This document shows, piece after piece, positions 34,745 through 44,158 of a stretch of 64,000 bases of DNA. The position numbers and the translations under genes were made by a program. Within the stretch, counting starts at the first letter, position 1. Every line of letters starts with the position of its first letter. The DNA comes from Acidithiobacillus sp. (GTDB lineage Bacteria > Pseudomonadota > Gammaproteobacteria > Acidithiobacillales > Acidithiobacillaceae), in assembly GCF_023256195.1 (NCBI RefSeq), contig NZ_JAGDWX010000012.1, forward strand, positions 26,685 to 90,684. Reading direction: 5' to 3'. The notes under the pieces are model-generated. The model saw only the letters and a list, made by a program, of their open reading frames with translations, ran no database searches and was not told the origin of the DNA.

Positions 34745-35836
34745 GTGCAGCAGGAAGCCTCAAAACAGACGCAGAAGGATCTTTTCGCACCCTGGCAGCT
34801 GGGCTCTTACCGCTTGCGCAATCGCATCGGCCTCGCGCCCATGACTCGCATGTCTTCGGAAAAGGACAGCATTCCGCGGCAGGACGTCCTGGATTTTCTG
34901 GTACGCCGGGCCGAGAACGGGGTGGCCCTCATCACCACCGAGGCTATCGTCAGCGATTACGAGAGCGCCCAGGGTTATCCCGGTCAGGCGCGTCTGGTCA
35001 CACAACGACAGATCGATGCCTGGGCCGAAGTCAATGGCCGTATCCGCGCCGCTGGTGGGGTATCCATCCTGCAGATTTTCCACTGCGGGCGCGTCGCCTG
35101 GCCGGAGGTGAATCCGGCGCAGCGCATCGTCGCCCCCAGCGCCATCGCCCCGCGCCAGGCCAACCCTCTGACCCAGGCTCCCTATCCCGTGCCGGACGCC
35201 ATGTCTCTGTACGATATCGAGCACAGCATCCAGGGCTTCGTGGAGACGGTCAAGGGTGCCATGGCGGCAGGTTTCGACGGGGTGGAGATCCACGGTGCCC
35301 ACGGTTATCTCATCAGCCAGTTTCTGTCCAGCTACAGCAACCAGCGGGACGACGCCTACGGCGGCTCTCTCGATAATCGCTTCCGTTATGCCCGCGAGGT
35401 GGTGGAAGCGGTTCGCCCCTGGGTGCCACAGGACAAGCTGCTCTTTTTCCGTATCTCCAACTGGGGTGTGGTGGATATGGAGGTCTCCCTGTTTGCCGAT
35501 GCCCAGGAGTGGAAGGATCTCATTGCCCATATCGATGCCTTGCCTATCGACGCCATCTCCGTGTCCACCTACCGCTTTTCCGACGAGGCCTTTGGCAGTG
35601 GCATGAACATGGCCCAGCTGACGCGTAGCGTCAGCCGCAAACCCATCCTGATCTGCGGGCAGATCCACGACCGCGACACGGCGGAGGCCGCGCTGGTGGA
35701 TGCCGATATGGTGCTCTCGGGCAAGTCGCTGCTGCTGAACCCGCACTGGGTGGCGGACATTCAGGCGCGCAAGCCCCTGCGTGCCTACCGCTCCGAGGAA
35801 GCCAACATCGCCTACACCAAGGAGCCCCTGCCCTGA
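34745..35836 (+). CDS. NADH:flavin oxidoreductase / Old Yellow Enzyme family
   Basis: LFAPWQLGSYRLRNRIGLAPMTRMSS, FDGVEIHGAHGYLISQFLSSYSNQRDDAYGGSLDNR; GTG start after AAGGAG. Confidence 0.92.
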   Translation: MQQEASKQTQKDLFAPWQLGSYRLRNRIGLAPMTRMSSEKDSIPRQDVLDFLVRRAENGVALITTEAIVSDYESAQGYPGQARLVTQRQIDAWAEVNGRIRAAGGVSILQIFHCGRVAWPEVNPAQRIVAPSAIAPRQANPLTQAPYPVPDAMSLYDIEHSIQGFVETVKGAMAAGFDGVEIHGAHGYLISQFLSSYSNQRDDAYGGSLDNRFRYAREVVEAVRPWVPQDKLLFFRISNWGVVDMEVSLFADAQEWKDLIAHIDALPIDAISVSTYRFSDEAFGSGMNMAQLTRSVSRKPILICGQIHDRDTAEAALVDADMVLSGKSLLLNPHWVADIQARKPLRAYRSEEANIAYTKEPLP

Positions 35837-35871
35837 GAGGGGCGGTGGAGGCACCGGACCGTGACTTGAGC

Positions 35872-37413
35872 TCAGCGGTCTGAGGTCTGCGATGTCTCGC
35901 CGATGATTTCGAGGATCTCGGCAAAGCGCTGCGGGTCTGCCACTGTCCGCGGTATCTTGTTTTGTCCGCCGAGCCTCCCTGCCCGACGCAGCCACCGAGC
36001 GAAGCTGCCCGGTGGCAAGAGAAGGACACGAGGAGCCAGCAGCTGCAGGCCACGGTGCTCCTGATAGTCGGCGTTGCGCGCCTGCAGCTCGCGGTCGATG
36101 GCATGGGCCATGGCTTCCTCACGGGTCTGTCGCTGTGTCGGTGACGCATCCGCGATGGTGGACTCCACGAGAAAAAGGTGACGGCCGCGACCCGGTGCGG
36201 CCGGGTCCAACCGCGCCCCCACCATCCACTCGACGATGGGATGACCGTCCTCGGTGGCGGCCCGGGCGATGGCGGCCCGCAGTTCTTCTGGGTGCAGGTG
36301 TTCGCCAAAGACCGACAGATAATCTTGTAGGCGTCCCACCACGGCGATGCGTGGCGGTCTACGGCTGAGAATGCGTACGGTATCGCCGATGCGGTAGGAC
36401 CAGAGACCAGCAGCGGTACTGAGTATCAGCGCATAGTCCTCATCCAGGACGCAGTCTTTGAGCCAGTGGCGCTGCGGACGTTCCTCCCCGAGCTCGCGTA
36501 CGGGGACGAATTCGTAGAAGGCGCCGTGCTCGAGATGCAGGCGCAGGCCGGCTTCGGGCTTGTCGTCGGCACTGGCGATGAAGGCTTCGCTGGCGGCATA
36601 GACTTCGCGCAGTTCGGCGCGGGTATCCCGGAGGTAGGGGGCGAAGAGCGGGCGATAGGGTGCAAAGGGCACACCGCCGTGCAGCAGCAGCTCCAGCCGC
36701 GGATAGGGGGGTGGGGTGCCCCGGAGGGCGCTCACGGCCTCCAGCAGCAGGAGCAGCCAGCTCGGCGTACCACTGAGCTGGCGAATGTCGTAGCGGAGGC
36801 TGTCCTTGGCCAGAACCCGCAGTTTTTCATCCCAGTCTGCCAGCAGTGCAAGACGCTTGGGTGGATAGACCCAGGGCCGGGACCACCAGGGCATAGTCTC
36901 AGCGGCGATACCGCTTAGATCGCCCGCTTTTACCCCAGGCGCCAGGGATTGCAGGTCGGTACTGCCGCCCAGCAGAAAGGATCGGCCAGCCAAGGGCCGG
37001 GCCCAGGGGCAGGCCTGCTGGTGCCAGACCAGGGTATCCAGGGCGGCGCGCCGCTGGGCCCGGAGCATGGCGCGGCTCAAGGGTAAGTACTTGCTGCGCC
37101 CACTGCTCGTGCCCGAGCTCAGGGCAAACCAGGGAATGGGATCGGGCCAGGTCTGGTTCCGGATCCGCGGGAATGCAGCTTGCCAGTATTGCCGCCAGAA
37201 GCTCTCATAGTCGCGCAATGGCACCCGCTGCTGAAAATCGCGCACCGTTCCGATGCGCGCAAAGTCGTGCTCCTGGCCGAAACGGCTGGCGCGCGCGTGG
37301 CGTATGAGACCTTGCAGCAACTGCCGCTGGCATTGCACGGGATCCATGGCGTCCAAATATCGGGCCCGGCGCCCGGCATAGTGGCGAAAGCCGGCATCCA
37401 GCGCCTCACTCAC
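35872..37413 (-). CDS. GH3 family acyl-adenylate/acyl-amido synthetase
   Basis: FALSSGTSSGRSKYLPLS (ANL-type P-loop), REVYAASEAFIASADDKP, YRIGDTVRI; GTG start overlaps upstream stop (GTGA). Confidence 0.82.
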   Translation of the reverse strand: MSEALDAGFRHYAGRRARYLDAMDPVQCQRQLLQGLIRHARASRFGQEHDFARIGTVRDFQQRVPLRDYESFWRQYWQAAFPRIRNQTWPDPIPWFALSSGTSSGRSKYLPLSRAMLRAQRRAALDTLVWHQQACPWARPLAGRSFLLGGSTDLQSLAPGVKAGDLSGIAAETMPWWSRPWVYPPKRLALLADWDEKLRVLAKDSLRYDIRQLSGTPSWLLLLLEAVSALRGTPPPYPRLELLLHGGVPFAPYRPLFAPYLRDTRAELREVYAASEAFIASADDKPEAGLRLHLEHGAFYEFVPVRELGEERPQRHWLKDCVLDEDYALILSTAAGLWSYRIGDTVRILSRRPPRIAVVGRLQDYLSVFGEHLHPEELRAAIARAATEDGHPIVEWMVGARLDPAAPGRGRHLFLVESTIADASPTQRQTREEAMAHAIDRELQARNADYQEHRGLQLLAPRVLLLPPGSFARWLRRAGRLGGQNKIPRTVADPQRFAEILEIIGETSQTSDR

Positions 37414-39623
37414 GGGCCTCTCAGCTCCAGGCGATGGCGGCAGCGGCGCAAAACGGCCTCGCGACTCAGCGGCAGGGGAATGTAACGACCCTCGCGCCAG
37501 TGTGGGATCTGATCGTCGAACTGCGCACTGTCCAGCCAGCCATCCTGACCGCCTAGAAGTACGCAATAATTGTCGTCCACGTCCTCGACACGGCAGAGGA
37601 AGCGGGCCTGGGCACCGAAACTGGCACGGTGTGGACCGCGTACCAGTCCGTGTGCCACCTTCATGGGCGTTTCGCGGGAGCCGGCGCTGGCCCACTGATG
37701 GCTCGGCAAGAGCCGACCAAGCAGCGGAAAAGCAGCCAGCCAATGGGCGCTGCGCAGGCGATGCAGATCGCCCCAGCGGGGATAGCGGCGCCAACGCCGC
37801 CAGGCCAAGGCCGCTGCACGCCCAAGGAGTCGGCGTCGCAACTCGATATCCAGAGCATCGAGATCTGCGGGGAGGAACTGGCAGATGCTCCCCCAATCCG
37901 TCGTCCCTCGCCAAAAGGGCTGGACGCGCCCCATGCCTTTGACGGTGGCGGCGAGAAGCAGTTCGAAAGCGGCGGCGCCCTGACTGTCCACCGTATAATC
38001 CCCGGACCAACTCTTCAGTGCAGAGCGCAGCGCCGCCGACGCCGGTGCATCGTCCAGCCGCTTCGCCAGGAATCTGGCGAGGCTCCGAGCCCTTGCGGAG
38101 TGGACATCCCCTTGCCAGGCCATGAGCTGCGCAGCTGTAACGGGCCCGCGGCGTTCCCGAAGCAACTGGCGAAGACGCTCGACCCGATCGGGGGGGCTGA
38201 AGAACAGGCCGATGAAATCCGAGCCGGCCGGCCGGTCGTTGGCCGAGACCACCAGGCCCTCCACCGCGGGACTACCGGGGACGGTGGAGTAGAAGGCATC
38301 TTGCGTCTGTGGTACACCTGCCGGGTTAGGGCAGTCCTGGCTCCCTGCGGTCCAGCGCATCTTCGGGTCTCGCGGATCGCGCAGAATATCCGGATAGTCG
38401 CTGCGACGCCGCGGCAGGGTCGCCGCAAAGATGTGCTCCACGCGACCGCGACGGTCCGCCGCCAGGAAATTGAGGCCGGGAACGGACCAGCATGGGAAAA
38501 TTCGCCGCAGGGCACCGGCTTCTGTGGCGCGCATCAGATCCAGCAGCGGCGTGAACTCGTCGCTGGGACGATGTCCCATCCAGGCCAGTGCAAGCTTTTC
38601 TGGACCCTTGGGCCAGAGGCGGGCGTCGCTGATCACGGGGCCGACCGCCGTCCAGCGCCGCCAGATGGTTTTGGGGGGCAGGAAGCGCCGACGCAGCTGG
38701 ATGCGTTCGCGCCGACAGATGTCCTTATCGTCCACGGCGAAGAGGTCGCTGCTGAGAGAGCGCAGGTTGGTCCCACCCCAGGCCAGATCTGCATTGCGTC
38801 CGATGCTGACGAAGGGGAGGCCGACGGGAGCGAGACCCACGGCATCCAGCCCCGGCGCGTGCAGTCCGAGGAGCAGCCAGGTGTTGGGCAGGGCAAAACC
38901 CAGGTGCGGATCGCTGGCAAGCCAGGTGCCGCCGCCCTCGCCCTCGGCGATGGCAAAGGCATTGCTGCCACTGCGCGCGACGCCGAAGAAAGCCGCCAAT
39001 TGGGTACTGACCGCGGCACCCGCAGCCCCCTGGCCCTGTCCAGCTTGGAGCAGACGCTGCCAGCGGTCGGCCCAGCCGGGCTGCCGGCGCAGCCGCAGAA
39101 AGCGCGCATAGAGCAGCCAGTGCACGTCGGCGGCGATGACCCGGCTCATCCGAACGATATCCAAGGGTTCCCAGGAGCGGCGTTGCAGTCCGAGCCAGCG
39201 GAACTCCGGCGGGCATCGCTGCTGCGCCGCGCCATAGGCATTGAGCCCAAGGACAAAGGCCTCCAGCCAGTCGCGGGTACGCTGGGGCAACAGGGCGAGG
39301 ATTTCCGGGGCCGCTCTGCCGGGGTCAAGGCGGCGGATCAAATCGTCGACGGGCGTGAGCAGCGGGCCCAGGAGCTCGCCCATGCGCCCCTCAGCCAGGT
39401 AGCGCAAAAGGTAAAGCTGGGTCTCGCGTAGATGGCACTGTACCAGGCCAAGGCCAAGGGCTAGATCGTGGTCGTTCTCCGCGTAGATCTGCGGGATCTG
39501 GTGTTCGTCCCACAAGATCTCGACCCCAGCCTCAAGAGGCAATCCATGGCGCGGAAACGACTGCAGTCTACTGGCCAGGGACTGCCTTCGCCGATTCTGC
39601 AAGGATGCGTGTCGCCTAAGCAT
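37410..39623 (-). CDS. penicillin acylase family (Ntn-hydrolase) protein
   Basis: GSNAFAIAEGEGGGTWLASDPHLGFALPNTWLLLGLHAPGLDAVG, IGRNADLAWGGTNL. Confidence 0.88.
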   Translation of the reverse strand: MLRRHASLQNRRRQSLASRLQSFPRHGLPLEAGVEILWDEHQIPQIYAENDHDLALGLGLVQCHLRETQLYLLRYLAEGRMGELLGPLLTPVDDLIRRLDPGRAAPEILALLPQRTRDWLEAFVLGLNAYGAAQQRCPPEFRWLGLQRRSWEPLDIVRMSRVIAADVHWLLYARFLRLRRQPGWADRWQRLLQAGQGQGAAGAAVSTQLAAFFGVARSGSNAFAIAEGEGGGTWLASDPHLGFALPNTWLLLGLHAPGLDAVGLAPVGLPFVSIGRNADLAWGGTNLRSLSSDLFAVDDKDICRRERIQLRRRFLPPKTIWRRWTAVGPVISDARLWPKGPEKLALAWMGHRPSDEFTPLLDLMRATEAGALRRIFPCWSVPGLNFLAADRRGRVEHIFAATLPRRRSDYPDILRDPRDPKMRWTAGSQDCPNPAGVPQTQDAFYSTVPGSPAVEGLVVSANDRPAGSDFIGLFFSPPDRVERLRQLLRERRGPVTAAQLMAWQGDVHSARARSLARFLAKRLDDAPASAALRSALKSWSGDYTVDSQGAAAFELLLAATVKGMGRVQPFWRGTTDWGSICQFLPADLDALDIELRRRLLGRAAALAWRRWRRYPRWGDLHRLRSAHWLAAFPLLGRLLPSHQWASAGSRETPMKVAHGLVRGPHRASFGAQARFLCRVEDVDDNYCVLLGGQDGWLDSAQFDDQIPHWREGRYIPLPLSREAVLRRCRHRLELRGP

Positions 39624-39903
39624 CGGGGCTCCTGCGCCGGAGGGTCTCGCGCCCACCTAGTTCATGGTAGTCGCCACGGTGCCTGCGGACAAGGACGGAC
39701 GTCCCGACGGGGGCGATGCACGCCGAGCTTCAGCCCTAGATAAATCTGCGGATTATTGGAACATTATAAAAAATGGGCGGAATTATTGAGAGCGCCGTGA
39801 GTATGCTTGGCTCCCCGATTTTGACGGAACCATTGCTCTACCAAGAGGTCAAAGCGAACACAGGAGAACTCCTGCGTATCAAGATCCAATAGAGGAGGCG
39901 GTA

Positions 39904-40587
39904 ATGAATAAATTACTTGCAGCTGGTGTTTCGGCAAGTGTTGCTTTATTGGTTTACGGTACCGCGTGGGCTACGCCCCTGTCCCAGACATTGAACAGTG
40001 TAGGAGTGTACGGCAACGTCACCGGGGCGACCAATGATGGCGGCAACACCACCGGCGGTATTGGGGTTCGCGCTTCTATATATCGGGATAATTTCCTTTT
40101 TTCAGCAAATTATCGCCACGATTTCGGAGCAGCTTTCCAGAATCCCACGGGTGGGGATACCAATGCGGTGAATGTCAAGGGCGCGTATCTGATTCCCTTG
40201 TCGGAAAATTTTGCCGTCGGCCCCTATCTGTCGTATCAGTATACCCGTTTCACCCTGAACGACGCGAACTCCGGTGCCTTTCATTACAGCAATAATGCCA
40301 TTGGCGGCGGCGGCTACGCGGCCTTCAGCCAGGGGCCGCTGACCTTGACTGGCAACGTGGGCTACCTCTCCGGCGTGTCTGCCACCTACAGCTACACCAA
40401 CGGCGGCTATCGCCAGGCCTTTACCAGCGCGCATGGCTCCGCTAACGTGCTACAGCTCGGTGTGCAGGCAGATTATCAAGTATCCGGACCCTGGTACGCC
40501 TTCACCGGCTTCAAATGGGATCGCTATATGCACCACGGCGACTTCAATCTGCTGCAGGGTAATGTGGGGCTCGGTTACAGCTTCTGA
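39904..40587 (+). CDS. YfaZ-like outer-membrane protein
   Basis: Signal peptide (to ATPLSQTLNS), alternating beta-strand pattern, C-terminal GLGYSF. Confidence 0.7.
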   Translation: MNKLLAAGVSASVALLVYGTAWATPLSQTLNSVGVYGNVTGATNDGGNTTGGIGVRASIYRDNFLFSANYRHDFGAAFQNPTGGDTNAVNVKGAYLIPLSENFAVGPYLSYQYTRFTLNDANSGAFHYSNNAIGGGGYAAFSQGPLTLTGNVGYLSGVSATYSYTNGGYRQAFTSAHGSANVLQLGVQADYQVSGPWYAFTGFKWDRYMHHGDFNLLQGNVGLGYSF

Positions 40588-40611
40588 TTTTTAGCTTCGC
40601 GAAGATCGTAG

Positions 40612-40641
40612 ACCCTGCCGCGCGATGCGGCAGGGTTCTTT
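40612..40641 (+). terminator. intrinsic terminator
   Basis: ACCCTGCCGC-GCGAT-GCGGCAGGGT followed by TCTTT; 25 nt after preceding stop. Confidence 0.85.
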
Positions 40642-40649
40642 AATCGGAT

Positions 40650-40928
40650 TCAGCCAAGACGCGGTTCGCGACGACGATGACTCTGCGATGGTTCCGGCTC
40701 GCCGGCGTCCGCGCTGCTCAGCCAGATGCGTAGCGCCCAGACGAAGGTCACGATCCAGAAGATGACGGTCCATCCCAATAGCAGGTTGGTGGCGACGAGG
40801 CCAGGGCGAGCATGTCCTGCGGCCCAGGATAGGAGACTGGGCAAGATATAGATCAAAGTCCCCAATAGCGTTCCCAGTAGCAACAGCACATCAAAACCGT
40901 GAGGACTGTAAAATAACCAGTGTATCAT
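40650..40928 (-). CDS. superinfection-immunity (Imm)-like small membrane protein
   Basis: Two TM helices; YILPSLLSWAAGHARPGLVATNLLLGWTVIFWIVTFVWAL resembles PF14373 by eye. Confidence 0.7.
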   Translation of the reverse strand: MIHWLFYSPHGFDVLLLLGTLLGTLIYILPSLLSWAAGHARPGLVATNLLLGWTVIFWIVTFVWALRIWLSSADAGEPEPSQSHRRREPRLG

Positions 40929-40954
40929 GACTGTCCCTCTCTCTTCTGTGGACT

Positions 40955-41371
40955 TCAGACGGCACTGTCAAGCAGTTTCTCCGCCTGTCTTGCCGTATTT
41001 CGATGACCGTCCGCGGCCGCCATTTTCCAGTAATGGATGGCTCGCTCGGCATTTTGCTCTACGCCCCAGCCGTGCGCATAGGCATCGCCCAATTCCAGCT
41101 GGGCTGGTGCGTTCAGATTTTTGGCTGCCAGCCGCCACCAGTGCACGGCCTTGGCAAGATTCTGGTCCACGCCGGTACCGGCAGCGTATGCCAGTCCCAG
41201 GCGATACTGGGCCGGGGCATAGCCCTCACGGGCGCTGCGCTCCAGTTGCGATATCTGCGCAGCCGTCCAATGCAGCGCGGTGCCGGAAGCGGGTAGCGCC
41301 CAGGCGTCCGCAGCGAGAGCAAGGGAAAAGGCAAGACCTAGAGCCACTGTACCGCTAGCCCGTCCCAACAT
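40955..41371 (-). CDS. Sel1-like repeat exported protein
   Basis: Signal peptide; AQYRLGLAYAAGTGVDQNLAKAVHWWRLAA and AQLELGDAYAHGWGVEQNAERAIHYWKMAA. Confidence 0.85.
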   Translation of the reverse strand: MLGRASGTVALGLAFSLALAADAWALPASGTALHWTAAQISQLERSAREGYAPAQYRLGLAYAAGTGVDQNLAKAVHWWRLAAKNLNAPAQLELGDAYAHGWGVEQNAERAIHYWKMAAADGHRNTARQAEKLLDSAV

Positions 41372-41685
41372 CAGTTCTCCACCCGATTTTTTTTCATGGC
41401 CCGTTTTGTCGATGAGGATTTCTGGTCGTTCACTGCCGCCTCGCGCAGCGCACAGCCCGGCACGAGGTAGTCCGGATTGATATCCTGCATACGCGCCTCA
41501 TTTTCCGTCTGGCAGACGTAGGTAGAAACGTTCGCATGGGCGATATAGCCGCCGGAGCCCATCTGCGCGAAGCTGGCTGCAGGGAATAAGGTCGCAGCGA
41601 GGCACAACCCGCTCATCCACACGGAGCGCAGAGTGGGCCACTGCCAGTAAAAGCGCTTATGTCGTGATTGATCGTTGCGCATCAT
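41371..41685 (-). CDS. small exported hypothetical protein
   Basis: Hydrophobic signal segment (SVWMSGLCLAATLFPAASFAQ); stop overlaps Sel1 gene start. Confidence 0.6.
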   Translation of the reverse strand: MMRNDQSRHKRFYWQWPTLRSVWMSGLCLAATLFPAASFAQMGSGGYIAHANVSTYVCQTENEARMQDINPDYLVPGCALREAAVNDQKSSSTKRAMKKNRVEN

Positions 41686-41764
41686 GTTCTCATCTCGATA
41701 GGCCTTGGTCCGAGGAAATTCTCTCACCCGCCTAAGACCACGAAAAGCCTCCGAGGTTCGGACA

Positions 41765-41788
41765 TAAAAAAAGGGCCCGAAGGCCCTT
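41765..41788 (-). terminator. intrinsic terminator of the HKAP-repeat gene
   Basis: Minus strand AAGGGCC-TTCG-GGCCCTT followed by T-tract. Confidence 0.85.
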
Positions 41789-41805
41789 GCGCGGATCCTT
41801 TCGGA

Positions 41806-42072
41806 TCAGCTCTTCTTGCTGACGACGTGCTTGGCCATCGGCTTGTGCACGACCTTCTTGGCGGCCATCTTGTGCATGGGAGCCTTGTGCATCGGGGCCT
41901 TGTGCGCCACCTTCTTCTTCATCGGAGCCTTGTGCACGGGAGCCTTGTGCATCTCGGACTTGACAGGAGCCTTGGCGGTCTCCTTGGCAGGGGCGGTGGT
42001 GGCAGCGAAGGCGGAAGAAACCGCAAAGACCGAAATCAGGGCAACCACCACAGCGGAAGTTTTGACGGACAT
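41806..42072 (-). CDS. small exported Lys/His/Met/Pro-rich repeat protein
   Basis: MSVKTSAVVVALISVFAVSSAFA signal peptide then HKAPVHKAPMKKKVAHKAPMHKAPMHKM; SD AGGAG. Confidence 0.8.
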   Translation of the reverse strand: MSVKTSAVVVALISVFAVSSAFAATTAPAKETAKAPVKSEMHKAPVHKAPMKKKVAHKAPMHKAPMHKMAAKKVVHKPMAKHVVSKKS

Positions 42073-42232
42073 GGTATATCTCCTCATAGAAAAAGTGGTA
42101 CAGCACCTTACTCTAAGCAAACGCCATGCCAATTATATAACTATCGGATTATTATGGGATATCGTGAATGATCCGGGAGCCTGTGTGGGAGGCTTCTGTC
42201 GTGGCGCGGCGACGTTGGCGCTGCGGATGGGC

Positions 42233-44071
42233 CTATCTGATGTAAAATCCTGAGTCCTCGATGTCGGGTCGCCGCGACAGCGAAGGGGTTTCGCCCAGAC
42301 CTTGCAGTTCCGCAAAGTTGCGATAGGGTTCGCAGCTTCCCAGGAGTTCCTCGTGCGTACCGGTGGCGATCAGATGCCCCGCCTCCAGTACGGCGATACG
42401 ATGGGCGTGGACGATGGTGGCCAGACGGTGGGCAGCTACCAGTGTGGTACGGTTGGCTGTCAACAGCGCCAGCGCTTCCTGAATGAGTCGCTCATTCTCT
42501 GCGTCGAGAGCACTGGTGGCCTCGTCCAGGATGAGTATGCGTGGATCGCGCAGCAAAGCCCGAGCGATGGCGATACGCTGACGCTGGCCACCGGAGAGGG
42601 AAACCCCTTTTTCACCCACGTGGGTCTGCAGACCCTGCGGCAGGCGCTCGGTAAATTCGTCCACTCGCGCCGCCTGCACGGCCCGCCGCAGGGCTGCCTC
42701 CGTCGCGTCGGGACGGGCCATGCGGATGTTGTCGGCAACGCTCATGGAAAAAATGACGGCCTGCTGTGGGACGATGGCAATCTGGCGGCGCAGTTCGTGC
42801 AGGCGCAGTTCACGCAGATCCCTGCCATCCAGCAGGATGCGACCGCTCTCGGGCTGATAGTGGCGCAGCAGCAGGCTGAACAGGGTGCTTTTACCGGCAC
42901 CGGAGGCCCCTACCAGTGCCAGGGTTTCCCCCGGCGCGATGTCGAGATCTATGTGGTGCAGTGCGGCAATGTCGGGACGGCTGGGATAGCGGAAGGAGAC
43001 GTCGACGAAGCGCAGGCTGGCTGGTCTGCTTTCGTGCAGGATTGGGCTCGGATTGGGGATCTCTGCGGCATCGGTCTTTGCCTCTTCCGGTTTCTCATCC
43101 AGCAGGGCCAGGAGACGCTCCGTGGCGCCGGCCAGTCGCCCCAGCTGCCCCCAGAGGCTGCCCAGCGTCGACAGGCTGCCCGTGGCCATGAGGGCATAGA
43201 TGAGAAAGGCGGCGAGCATGCCCACCTGGGCATGGCCGTGCAGTACCAGCCAACCGCCCAGATACAGCATGGTGCTGAGTAGACCAAAGATCAGTACCCC
43301 GCTGACGAGGCTGGCGCCGGCCTGAACGCGAATCCGTCGACGCACCTGTTCCAGTAGACGGGCGATATCCTCGCGATAGCGCGCCTCGGCCGCGGCTTCC
43401 TGAGTCATGGCCTGTACCACTCGAATGCCGTTGAGGCTTTCTTCGGTGTGCGCCGAGAGGTCGGCCAGATAATCCTGTTCGAGACGGCTGTACTGTCGCT
43501 GCAGCCGCCCGGCACGCAGATTGATCCACACCAGGGGCGGCAGGATCAGGATGCCCGGCAGCACCAGCAGCGGGAGGGTGGTCACCATCAGCAAGAGCGC
43601 CCCCAACAGCGTCAGACCACTTTGCAGGGCGCCGCCGAGGACAGCCGCCAAGCCAAAGCGCAGGATGGTGACGTCGCTGCTGAGGCGGGAGATGACCTCG
43701 CCGGTGCGGAAGCTCTCGAAAAAGGGCGCGGGTAGCCGCAGGACGTGCGCAAAGACCTCTTGCCGCAGATCCGCAACGATGCCCTGTCCGATCCAAGTGG
43801 CCAGAGCCTCGCGAGCGGCCCGTGCCGCCACCGTGAAAAGACCGAGAACGAACAGGGCGATGCTGGCCAGCAACAGTATCCGGGCCTGGATGAAGCCGTG
43901 ATCCAGCAGAAGCCGCGCACCTTGGGGCAGGGCCAGACTGCCGGCGGCGCTCAGCAGAAGCGACAGCAGATAGAGTGCAAACAATCCATAGCGACCGCGC
44001 AGAAATGGCAGCAGCTTGAGCAGCACCGAAAAGTTGCGGGTGGTCGGTCTCTGCCAGGGATTAGCGGCCAC
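42233..44071 (-). CDS. ABC exporter (fused permease-ATPase, MsbA-like)
   Basis: Six TM N-terminus; Walker A GASGAGKSTLF, LSGGQRQRIAIARALL. Confidence 0.88.
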   Translation of the reverse strand: MAANPWQRPTTRNFSVLLKLLPFLRGRYGLFALYLLSLLLSAAGSLALPQGARLLLDHGFIQARILLLASIALFVLGLFTVAARAAREALATWIGQGIVADLRQEVFAHVLRLPAPFFESFRTGEVISRLSSDVTILRFGLAAVLGGALQSGLTLLGALLLMVTTLPLLVLPGILILPPLVWINLRAGRLQRQYSRLEQDYLADLSAHTEESLNGIRVVQAMTQEAAAEARYREDIARLLEQVRRRIRVQAGASLVSGVLIFGLLSTMLYLGGWLVLHGHAQVGMLAAFLIYALMATGSLSTLGSLWGQLGRLAGATERLLALLDEKPEEAKTDAAEIPNPSPILHESRPASLRFVDVSFRYPSRPDIAALHHIDLDIAPGETLALVGASGAGKSTLFSLLLRHYQPESGRILLDGRDLRELRLHELRRQIAIVPQQAVIFSMSVADNIRMARPDATEAALRRAVQAARVDEFTERLPQGLQTHVGEKGVSLSGGQRQRIAIARALLRDPRILILDEATSALDAENERLIQEALALLTANRTTLVAAHRLATIVHAHRIAVLEAGHLIATGTHEELLGSCEPYRNFAELQGLGETPSLSRRPDIEDSGFYIR

Positions 44072-44158
44072 GAAGTCTCGCCCTTCGCCTTGCGCGGAGG
44101 TCCGAACCCCGGTGCCGGGGCTTCAGCCAGCGTCGCGGTAGGGCCCCAGCGCGGATGT

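Noticed and set aside
37629-39431. 600-aa plus-strand ORF opposite the penicillin acylase gene
   Set aside because: Acylase motifs are on the minus strand; plus-strand translation has no recognisable features.
41820-41960. CRISPR-like short tandem repeats
   Set aside because: Repeats are in-frame codons for HKAP units inside a small exported protein; no spacer architecture.
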